A DNA stretch of 64,000 nt from the NCBI GenBank assembly GCA_944472155.2, contig OX235271.1, forward strand, positions 99,833,256 through 99,897,255, read 5' to 3'. Source of the DNA: Trichobilharzia szidati (Eukaryota > Platyhelminthes > Trematoda > Strigeidida > Schistosomatidae). Within the stretch, counting starts at the first letter, position 1. The number at the start of each line of letters is the position of its first letter. The notes below the pieces were generated by a model. That model made no database searches. It was not told where the DNA came from and was given only the letters and a program-made list of their open reading frames with translations. Of the stretch, positions 40,301 through 52,300 are shown one piece after another. The position numbers and the translations under genes are program-made.

Positions 40301-43300
40301 ACGCTCGCCGACCATGCACACCGTCCGGGGTTCGATCCCCGGCCGACGCACTCCTTTACCTCGCTTAGTCAGAAATAATGCTGGTGAAGAGGAAAGGTTG
40401 GGCATGAGGCTAGCAACCCCACCCTGTAAAATAAACATTGCTACAGAAACTTCAAGCCTTTAGCTTGAAACCCTATGTTCCACTGGGAACGTGAAGGAAA
40501 ATATATATATATAGCGTTAATAAAATCCGAAGAAATAGACTACACAGTTAAACTGAATGTTAAATTTTCAAAGATTACTGTATTACAAATGAAACGTCTG
40601 AGCATAGTGATAAGATCATTGCAGATGTATGAATCCTCTCATGATTAGCCTACTCGGAACCTTACTTTTTCACCTCTTTATTTTTTCTAATTAAAATCAG
40701 TATTTCTAATGGATATTATTTATGAATCACTTGTCAATCATTCTGCTGTTTGCATTTTTTTTTTAATAGTGAACGTTAATTTTTGTGTCATGTTCGTTAC
40801 TGAACGAAATTTCTATTTCATATCCGGTTCTTTGAATGAATTTATATTTTGAACTGAGATTTTCTGGTTTAGGAAATGGAGATATTGTTAGATGATTATA
40901 ACTGAAGCAGAAATTACAATCCTGTTTTTAAAGTGAATTAGAACTGACGCTATGCAAAATTATTAGGTCATTGGACTTCATCATTAGCTGACATCGGTTA
41001 GAGAACCATTGGAAAACCCGGGAGTACTGGGCAGCTGTTTCTTCCTAGTTTGTGACTTTTCGTAAGTACACACCCACTAAAGGGAGTTCGAAACCAGGAC
41101 CTTTTGGTTACAGGGAGAGCTCGAGTCCTGTAACCAGTCAAATCCCTACAAATTGATACTTAAATATCATCAAACAAGTCCGGTGAAACACTTATTAAAA
41201 CTGAGTAATTAAAGTTAGAATAGAAGTAGATTTGCAGGCGACTACTGCAAAATATGGTAGTGCAGAACCTATGAATTTTAATTACTAACTTTACAGTTAC
41301 GCCTCTACTTGAACAGAGTTTAGACGTAACAGTGCGTTAGAGCATAGTACTATTTTTATTTTTGAATATAGTTAGAGAACACTCCAAATTACTTGACTGC
41401 ATGGCTGCTGAAAGTAGAAAACATGAAAACTTTAAAGATTTTTGACTACCTTGCTTCACTTACTAATGCTAGGTGGAGTAAAATGATAGGTACTATCAGG
41501 GTAAGGAGTAGTAAGAAAGGTGATTAAGTCATTTGTTAAGCACACTTGGATACTACCTTTCTCAGCAAGAAATATCAGCTAAAATTAGACTTGTCTGGAA
41601 AATAGTTGAGGGTAGCGAGACCAAAAATGTTAATAACCCATGGAGTCATTATCCATTTAACTTTCTGGAAGCATGTTATGATGCTTCAGTTTATACTATG
41701 TAAATAACGTAAGCTTCTACTTGATATGTAACACTAGCGGCAAGATGCATAGGTGTTTATGAAATTACTAAAATGGAGGGTACTAAGAGGAAATTCGATT
41801 GTAATCCCTTGCAAAACAGAATTCATTGAATTCGTGTAATGATTTACATTATTGCTAATGCATCTGGCGGAGCTATATGGAATATGTTCATTCAGCAGAT
41901 GACAAAATGAGGTACTTTAATTTCCAGTTAATGTTGTGCCTCATTTCCACGTCAAGGAACGTCTACTACAACACAGAAGGCTAAAATCTATTCTCTGATG
42001 TTAATTTTGTAAAATGAGTATGACAATATAACTAAATGAACTAGTGAACTATAAACACTACTACAGGAAGTATAAATTGTCTTAGCTGTAGCCGAAAGCA
42101 AAGAACTCAAATGCCTCCTTGCATTCAGATAAAAAGTCAAAAACACATGATATTGTGACCCACAAGTAGGGAGATAGAAACCCCGTATACACTGAAAGAT
42201 GAATGATAGTGTTGAAAACTTCAACAGTTCTGTAATTCCGAAAGTTTTGTCTAATTATATGTAGTTTTTTATTCTTTTACGTTCCCAGTGGAACATAAGG
42301 CTTCGAGCTAGAGCATCGAAGTTTCGTTAGCAGTGGTATTTATTTTTACGGGATGGTGTTGCTAGCTTCATGCCCAGCCTTCCCTCTGTACGAATCTTAT
42401 TACTGGTTTAGAGAGGTTTGGAAGTGCGTCGACTGAAGATTGAACCCCGAGCCACATGAGGCATGGTTGACGAGCATTCTACCTATGTGCCACCGACGTA
42501 ATTATTTGTATACCTGTAACTATTAGCATTTAACGTCATATAGCAAATTTTGTTTTTATTTCCAACTGTGAGATTAACATTTATTGATTCAAAAAGCAAA
42601 CTTGTCTTTATATTTCTTTTAAGTATCTGACCAAAATCTACTTTGTTATCACTTTTCGTAAAATTCTATACTCCAGTGAATTCTACTTTCTTTTCACTTG
42701 AGTTCCCTTTTATCCAACACAGTAACATTTAGATATTTTTATAAGAAGTTTCAATTGAGCATACATTGAATGCATCTATGTGGCTTTCAACATAATGAAC
42801 ACAAAAGCTTACTTAATAATGTGTATTTAAAGAATGAAATGATTTCTTTTACCAAAATTTTATGCTTAAAATTCACTATGGTTGATTAGTTCAGCACAAA
42901 GGTGAATAATATGTATTTTAATTCTACCTATTATAATTAAAAGTAATACACTTTCTTTATACAATCTAGAAACCGGCATTTTTACAAAGAGCCTCTGTAG
43001 CAGCAATGGGATGTAGAAATAAGGTGGGTCGCTTACTTTTTATTGCACAGGCATAACAAAAAAGCAACAAACAAAACAAACAAACAACAGATGGAGATGA
43101 AAAGCTCTTCTGTTCAGTGTACTTTTAGTTGCAGCTATTTATTTTCCTTTCAGCATGCTAACTTACATCTTTGTTTTCTACTCTATGTGCACTATATTCG
43201 CATGGCTTTACGCTTTTATGCATTGCCTACTTCGACTATATATGTTGGAGTCTATTTATTGCTTTTATGTATTCAATCAAAATTAATAAGACTATTGATT

Positions 43301-46300
43301 GTTTTTGAATCGTACACCCCTGTGACACTTAACGCAATGTATTAGTCTCCAATGGTGCATTGGCTAGCAAGAATAATTCTTGTTGGTTTACAATGATGTT
43401 AGTAATTTGAGTGCTGTGTCTTGTTATGAATTATAATTTAATTAATTTTATTCCTTTAAGTGCCCAGTGGAACATAGGGCTTCAAGCTAAAGCTTCGAAG
43501 CTTCAGTAGCAGTGGTTTCATTTTTACGGGGTGGGATCGCTAGTCTCACGCATAACCTTCTCCCTTTGCCAGGCTTATTACCAGCTAAGCGAGGTTTAAG
43601 AGTGCGTTGGCCAAGGATTGAACCCCGGACCACCTGAGTGGCTGGCGAGCATTCTACATTTAATGAATTATAATGAAAATACCGATTTGTTAATAAGTGT
43701 ATTTATCTTCTCAATCCCAGTTGGGATGAATTAGAGATTTGATTTAGTTAATATAAGGCGAATATCATTCTGAAGTCTACTGTTAATAAGACTGAACTAA
43801 TATGTTTCATTGCAAACTTAGCAGAGATAAAAGAATTTGAAATGTTTTTTCCTTGTAGACAGATTAAATATTTCTAGTGTTGAACTGTGAATGCACTAAA
43901 TAAAATGCATTTATTTCTAACACATTTATTTCGATATCTTCAAATATGGTTTCATTTATAATATGTACGTTTCTATGTAAAGATATAAACAGGGAGGCCA
44001 AATAGAAGACTACTGACTTATTTTCATCTTTAATACCTCATTACTCTGGAGAATCTATGCGAGCATCGTTTAACATTATTAATGGGGCAAAGAAATATTT
44101 TTAGGTTTCAAAACAGGGGGAGTAATAACAATAATTTAATAACTCTCGTAGTAATATTTGGAACATAATATTCAACGAAGTGACTCTTTCATCAAATTTA
44201 TCATCAAGTTATACAATCGTATATGTATGATTTTTGAAAACTTAATCCCAAGAGGAAATAGTGAATTGCCAAAAAAATATTTACAATTATATTCCTAGTT
44301 AAACATTAGTTAGCGAGATACTAAGTAGTGTATTATAAACTGGCAAAGCCTACCCTTTTTGACTATTTAATTAATAATTTGATAGATGAGTATTAGAGAT
44401 AAACAAATTTACCTTATTAAGTTTACATTTTAAATACCATTCATGCGAATTTTTTTAGAAAAACAAATTTAAGCTGTCTTTTAAAGCGTGAATAATTTCC
44501 AGCCAGCTTTATATCGAACTAAACTAGCTTAGCTTATTATTTTCGCATTCCTTGCTTAACGAGTGGAATATAAGGCCTCAGACTTTAAAGTCTCATTAGC
44601 AGTGGGGTAATAGCTTAACGCCTAACCTTCCCTCGTTTCCAACCTTGCTACTGGATAGAAGAGGCTTGGGAGAGCGTAGATCAGGAATTGAAACCGGACC
44701 TCCTGAATGGGTAGCGAGCATTTTGCCGGTGAACCACCAACTCAGTTTTAGACTTTATTAATTCTACTTTAATAATTCACAATACATGGAATTCACTTTT
44801 GTAGCACTAAATTCTTACTGAGTGTAATTGTTTTGCTTTGTCTAACTGCATTTACAAGGCAAAGAAGTAGAATGAAGCGGCACAGAGTGTTCTGCCATAA
44901 TTCTGGGGTTCTGTTAATCTTTTAAATTCCATCTGATAATTATTTGATCGTTTCCATCTGTCACTGAGTTTTTTGTAAATATTAAATACCTGTTATTTCG
45001 AATAGCGACTATTGGAAAGTCAACAGATAAACTATACCATCATAAAAATGTCCATATGTCTATTTTGCTCCTGAAATCTACACCAGTTAAATAGCTGTGA
45101 TGTGACATTACATGGTTAATATTCAAAACTTTTACTGGAATGAAACTAACGTTTATACTGACTAAGGTTCTGAAAACCTTACTGGAAATATCTGTGATTA
45201 TAACATTGATTGGTGTGAGTTAGAGTCTCCGAAAGAATATTGATCCCCTCAACATTACATATACATCTTACCAATGAATGCCAATGAATAGGAGACCTAG
45301 GTATAGAACTTCCTTCCTTTAACCATTTGGCAATAAATCAATATCTGTTTGTTTTATCATGACAAAAATATTCCAATGTCAGAAAATTCATGGATCACTT
45401 CATTCCAACCAAGTAGCTGAATGATTATCCAGACACCCTAGATTCAATCTCTGGAAGGGCTAATAGGTATGTACTGTTAAATAGATCTAAACTAGGAGAA
45501 AACACATATCCATTGCTCAATGGCTTTTACTGATTCCTTGCCTGTTATCAGACTCTGATGTTATCTACCTTCGAATATATGTAAATTAAATAAATTGTTT
45601 ATACATTAGTAGACATATTTATAGACATTTATTCTTCACCACTAGGAAACAGTGCGTTTCACTGTTCTAAAGTTAACTTTCTAGGTTAAAGATTAAACTA
45701 TTTATAGCTTCAGTTTCACAGCTTATCATAAATCAAATTAAAATGAATAGTTTATGCATAATCTTATGAATTTTTTTTTATAGTGTGTTATTTATTAAGC
45801 ATACAATGTAGCGTATGACAGATTAAATTAAAAGCTTATTGAAGCAAATGAAATACCTCTTTTCAGTAGGTTTCATTTTCAGAATTACACAGTCATATAT
45901 ATGTGTTATGTGTAAATGTATGTATTGTTAGAATGAATATGAACGGACTAGTTTGCTCATATATAATACGACTACTACTACTAATACTACTTTTAAAAGA
46001 TTTATTTTAGACGAGTTAAGTAAAACAATATGTTATAAGGAAATAAATCAGCCGAAAATTTGATTAGAAAATGTAATTATATATACACACATACACAATT
46101 CTTTTCTTTTGGGTGTTTCTAGCTTTTCGTAGTGTTTAAAAAAGTCTCTTTGTTTTCACACACTGGTTGTTTAATGCACTTTGCTTATAAATTTTATTTT
46201 GTGTGTTGTTTTTTATAAGCTTACTACTTCATATTTTGTATTTGTACAAAAGAAAAAGTTGAACTATCATTTTATTCATTTTTGACATTCAAAATTTCCC

Positions 46301-49300
46301 CCTTCTCCTTCTTTATCATGTAGAAAAATACTTCTATAAGTAGAGGATCTGTTTCAACAAATGATTTCAAACCTAAGGTGGGTAAACACAGCATGTAGTA
46401 ATGCACGCTACTAGCTAATACTGACAAGCAAAAAAACAAAAAATAACACTAATATGTTTAATGTGCTAATTTATCTCAGCTTCACTTTTATAAAATATAT
46501 ATTGCATATTATTATTATTGTTATTGTCATTAATAAAGTCTTCTGATAAAATTTTTCGTGCTTCAGATTATTTTTTATCAAAAATCAAGTATACATGCTT
46601 CAATACAGTATTTATTCACGTTGTACAAATGCATTAACAAGAATTGCATCACAAAATGCATATAGTTTACTGTGTAATAGTTTTTCTCATGAAATAATAA
46701 TTATAAATTTCAAGGGAGAGTCTCTTACTTAACAGAAAAACAAACAAATAAACAAAGAATGTTCCCTGTTCCCCTCTTCTTGGATAGATTCAAACTGGTT
46801 CATATTTGCTTCACTCTGAAATGCTTATATGTAACTTGACTTAATCAGATGAAATAAACTTTTAAAAAATTAATAAAATATATGTGTGAAAATAATAATA
46901 ACAATAATAATGACAAACATGTAGTAAAATGGTAACGAATGATTGACATTTCTCCAAAAGTGCATAAACATTTAATACTTTATGAATGGTGGTCACCTCA
47001 TCCAGTGAATATTGCTTTCCACCACCCATTTTCATGACAATTTATCTGCATAATATAATTGTTAACAAGTACACACTTCACAAAGTGTTTTCAGAGGCAA
47101 GGATATATAAGAGGCATTGATCTGTTGGTCATTTGAAGTAAAATAAACTAGTAAATAGCTAAAAGGGTTTGATAAATATGTTTGAAAGTTTTGATGTCAC
47201 CTTAAATGGTTGTTTTGAAGACTTGAATGCTTTAAAAATAAAGATATAAACTCAGCATAATCTCTTAGTGAAGGTGAAATGCACTTATCTGAGGTTAGAC
47301 CAAGGGGAACATCTATCACCTAACAAACTAAATGCACCCCTGTTCTCTGGTCAGTCCTCTGTGTTGTATCTAGTATTGGTATTTAAGGCTCTGAATAACG
47401 ATCACGATCAGCCGTTAAGCCAATAAGTGAAAGACTGAGAAGGTTATAAATTAAAAAAGATAGAGTAATAATAGATAAAACTGATCCGTATTTTATTGGG
47501 TTTTTAAAAATTCATACAGAGTTCTAAAAATGCCTCATCCGTTGGAAAATTTAGACAGAGTATGAATTCATGTAGCTTGTCAGTTTGTTCAATCAACTGT
47601 TAAACATTCTCTTCAACTTAGGAATTTATGTTAGGGTATTTTGCATCATTAACCCATTTATTAAGCAACTTCCTTCTTTTCATTCATGTCTAGCTATGTA
47701 TAATTGAGTTTAATATACATATTCGCTTCATTTTATTAGTGAAAATATTTTTTTCTCGGCTGCAAATGTAAAAGTAATTGTTAGCTAACATTAGGGATTT
47801 GAGTAATGCTAAAACTGATCAATTTTAATTCAGTTTAAAAAGAGAGGTGAATGTTTCCACGAAAAAACAAATGTATTTTGCTTTTTATTTAAACACTGAA
47901 TGTTGTGTCTCTGTGTTGATACTTTTATGCACTTGTATGAATTATGCACTTTATTAATAACACATACTACATTATAATGCTAATTTCCGCATAAAAACAA
48001 CAAAATAAAAACGAAAGAGGCTAAACACTTATGCATTAAACTGTTTGTCTCGATTGGGAATTGTTTTCAAAAAAAACTATTTTAAACAGAATATTTGTAA
48101 ATTTTCGCTAATGAAAATTTGTTTTTTTGCAAGTGTATGCTTTCAACATATATATATATATATTCAAGTATTGGTTTGTAGGGATTTTTTTGATTGGTCA
48201 CAGGATTTGATCATGAACTGACATCGGTTACCGAACCGTTGGCAAACCTGGGAGTACTGGACAGCTGTTTCGTCAGCCTAGTTTGGGAGTGTTCATCAAT
48301 AAGCATGCAACAAAGGGGGTTCGAACCCAGGACCTTCTAGTTACAAGGCTAGCGAGCTCGTAGACCATTAAGCCCCTGGGATCCGAGTCAGTGGCCAGAC
48401 CACGAATTCTAACTTCTTCCAATTCACGACATAACGCGACCACTTCGCAATGTCTTCTTCGATGAGTAACTTTCCTCACCTTATATATATGCATATATGC
48501 TTACATACATTAGCAGGGGATATCCATAAATTGTCAAAACTATTTTATATCCAACATTTAATTTCATATCCCATTTATGTTCCTTCTTAGGCGTGCCCTT
48601 CTGTTCAGAGATCGTGTTTATCATGCGGTGATCTTAATCAACAGGTTGGTAAAAAAATAGATAAATTGCCAAAAAGTAATAGAGTGAAAAAACAACATCG
48701 CTGAAATTTCGCAGCTGACATAAAACAAACCCAATGCCTAACCAAGCTAGCGATTAATTGCTTTTATAAAATAATAATAAAAGTGACTGTTTTCATTCAT
48801 TTAATATTTTTTTTTCAAGGCTTCAATTTTGTTTACATAATAAATAAATACATTTTTGGTATTGCTGTGAAGATAAAAAATAAATTCAAATGGATACTTT
48901 AGATAATTAATTGCTTGGCATGTTTCTTCTTCGGGTTTTTAATATTGCGAGTTTTTCACTTTTTATATGCATTGAATTTGACGTTGCTGAACAGATCAAA
49001 GAGCCAACCATTTAACAAATAAGTGTATAATGATGAGAATATTTTCTCATAGTAAGATGATTGTAATGACTGGAATTACATAACAGCAGCTATGATTCTT
49101 TAATGCTGGATAAATCTGCTTCTTTGTCATATATTGATATATAATACGCATAAATTCTTTCTATTCATTTTATTTATCAGCTTTCCCTAGGCAGTAGAGA
49201 ACAAGGAAGCAGTTCACTTTCTAAAGCGCTTAGTATTCATCATGAATATCAACATCCATATCATCGATATAATCAACCATTAACTAATTGTATGTCAACT

Positions 49301-52300
49301 GGTTCAGAAGCCTGTACTGTTATTTGTGGACAGGTGGAATTTTTAAAAGCACCAATTGTTATCCTGCTAAGATTAAATAAAAGTATTCAACGTTCATGTA
49401 TTTCTGAAGTGGATATTCCTGTACGCTTTATATTCATTTTTATTGGACCACAAATTGATGATTGGAATTATGCTGAATTGGCTCGAATATTTGGTGTCAT
49501 GATGACTAATGATGTAGGTTAAAAGTTTTATTATTTGTTAATTATAATTTACAATATTAATGGTGATAATAATATGTTATGCTTTGATCCAATCACTCCC
49601 AACTGTTTTCCATTCTAGTCACATTTCAGTTAATATCAAGTGTCGAGGATGGAAGTGTATCATCATGATTGTCATATGTCCTGGCTAACTCAATAAATTC
49701 TGTTTCATAATGACGTCGAGTGACTTTTCCTTTCTATCCAACACCCGAATTGTCACCTCATTATTCTGACTGTATTGTTTCACCCAATAAAAACGATATA
49801 ACAAAGGCATCTGTGACAAAAATAACGCATCGTTCCGTATCTTTATCAACTACCATGCCTCACAGCCATAAAGTAAGAAAGGTCGAACTGGTGGACAATA
49901 CGCACTTCTTTTGATGGATACCTGGAAACCATACCTGCTTCAAAAATGACGAAAGCTGGGAAGTGACAAACTAGCCTTTTTTAACTGTTTTCAGATTTCA
50001 TCACCAATTCGTCCACTAGGGTTGAAGTAACTTCCTCAATTGGTAATTTGATCACCCTTTTAACCGTTTTCCCTCTCTCTTTATAAACTCATATTCAATG
50101 CACATCAGTCTTCGAGTATCATCTCAAATTCGACAAGAACAATATAGGCCTGATCACGTGAAAGATACGTTTGACAGTCACACAAATATTTTTTATTTCC
50201 ATTTCTTCTTTACTGTTGTTAATTATGATTAAGACTAAAATTAATGATTCATTTCCTTGCAGAATTCTCCTTACATAAACAGTACTTAAATAATCATTTA
50301 TATCTCTCTGATAGTTTAAACTGGCATAAAACCGTTGTCTTCCTCAAAAAGCATATTTTTTAAACACGATCATGTGAAAAATGCTGAAGACAAAAGTGAA
50401 ATAGACTTCATAAGTTTTTCAAATGAAATAAAGATAGTCAAAACTCTGAACTTTACCGACTCACTATTAGAATATTTATCAGTATATATATATATATATA
50501 ATACCCCATGCGTCACAATATTCTAATCAATATTTTATGCATGAGAAAATGCCTAATTTTCTGCGTTTTAGATTCAGACATCAATTAATACAATGTATAA
50601 CATTTGGGTAACAGTATGAAAATTCCTAGTAGACCCTTAGTTAAACGGAATACAAACAAGTCAAACAGTTATGCTACTGTTATATGTATATGCTTTAGAC
50701 AGATCATAAAAATATTAGTCGAAGGATGTGGAAAATATATAACATCAAGGAAAAAGTATGTTAGTTTATCGAACGTGCTGGACCATTACTAAATGTATTC
50801 AGGCTGAAAACAGTTAATAATAACACACTTGTTACAGACATTTTCGGTTATGTTAAATATTGTCAGTAAGTTCCGTCAATAAACTTTTAATTGATATCAG
50901 TTACTTGGATAAATGGTTAGCACTGTTAGTCGTATATTAATCTAAATATCTACCTGTATGCGGTGGGAACTGGGTCCTGAGCTTAAAAAATCTTGTTGTC
51001 TGTAGAAAACTGATAACAGACCTTGTGGAGGCTGAAGTTGCATTAAAGATTGCCGTTTGTAAACATGTAACTCTTGAACTCTTAAGGTTAGTACTTATCG
51101 CGTGGACAGGTTAAACAGGTTAAAGTGATGTTGTGAAACACTTGTTTAAAGGTCTGCTAGGAGAACTGTTTGACAGTGATGCATACTTATCACTGCTTAA
51201 CGGATACATAATTTTAAAGTAACTATACAGTTCATCCACACCTGTTTATTTGTAACAATAACATTCTTCTTCATTGCTATTCCTTTAATGAAGTAACTTT
51301 TACTCTGGGCCTAAATTTCTATTTGACTAAGTATTGCACACCTTCAAAGAAATCCAAATATTTTTCAGCATGACTGATTTAACAGAGCTGGAGAAGAGTC
51401 GGAAATAAACGACTATGAAGTGGAACTATGAAACTCATCTATGAAATTTCGATACATATTTGAGCAAGTATTGTTAGAATATATTTAGATAGCATTCTCT
51501 GCCTGTAAACGAAATCGCTTCATAATAAATTTATACATATATCGAGAACTAATAAGGACTGTTCTTCCCCAATTCTCTTACTGATGTTGGTCCCCAATCA
51601 AATCTACATTGAATTTATTCCAAATCCCAATAAAACCCACGATCTATATACATATGTATATGTCCATACCCTAAAGAATAAATCTGATCTCCTCTTTTTC
51701 TTCTTATGAAAGGCGATTATTGCAAATTTGTGGTAATGTACTTTATTTTTCTAATTGTCATATTGTCAGCATTAACATTCTAGAGGAAATATTTTGTCAA
51801 TTTCTAGCCAAATACACAAATAACTTGTCACATATCAATCTTCAAGTATTGGTTTTTGTAGGGATTTTGTTTGTTTGATTGGTTGGAGGATTTCATCATG
51901 AGCTGACATCAGTTAGAAAACCATTGAGAAACCTGGGAGTAGTGGATGTCTGTTCCATCCAATTTCTGGACTCTTCAGCAGTGCGCATCCACCAAAGGAG
52001 GTTCGAACCCAGGACATTCTGGTTACAAGGCTAGCGATCTCGTAGACCATTAGGCCACTGGGACCCGAGCCAATGGCCAGACCATAAATTCTAACTTCTT
52101 CCAATTCACGACATAGCGTAACCACTTTGTCGTCTTCGATGAGCTTATGCCTCATCTTCAATCTGCTGCACCCTACTGGTCACGGCTTCACACTAAAACC
52201 CCAGGTCACTGCCTGAATAGGGCCAGTCGCTAGTGAGCATTAGATCGATTTTCAAGTACTGGTTTATGCAGGGATTGTTTTGTTAGAAAAACACAACTTA

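Larger units (their letters stand above)
32311..42969 (+). other. Intron 5 (10.7 kb)
   Basis: Contains PLE fragments (33375-33550, 34125-34340, 38890-39775), SINE-A copies at 35925, 37216, 40275 and 42264, and an HHR-2 copy at 40975. Stretches such as 32320-33370, 34350-35900, 36170-37200, 37450-38880 and 41170-42260 show nothing I can name. Confidence 0.65.
43024..46323 (+). other. Intron 6
   Basis: Two antisense SINE-A copies (43443, 44536) and a degenerate HHR-2 copy (45408). The rest is AT-rich DNA with no recognisable feature. Confidence 0.6.

Noticed and set aside
40278..40349. A tRNA gene, because acceptor and T stems pair perfectly
   Set aside because: The same 72-nt head occurs in many copies followed by the same SINE body and tail, so it is a SINE promoter.
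43043..43345. A 100-codon hydrophobic reading frame on the + strand
   Set aside because: It starts just after micro-exon 6, has poly-K/N/T low-complexity sequence, no family match and no support from splice phase.
49191..49513. Alternative acceptor TTCCCTAG for SLC4 exon 9
   Set aside because: Using it shifts the frame relative to the conserved coding, so 49181 was chosen.
49720..49914. A 64-codon + strand frame in intron 9
   Set aside because: Compositionally ordinary, no homologous motif, no suitable splice signals with the SLC4 phase.
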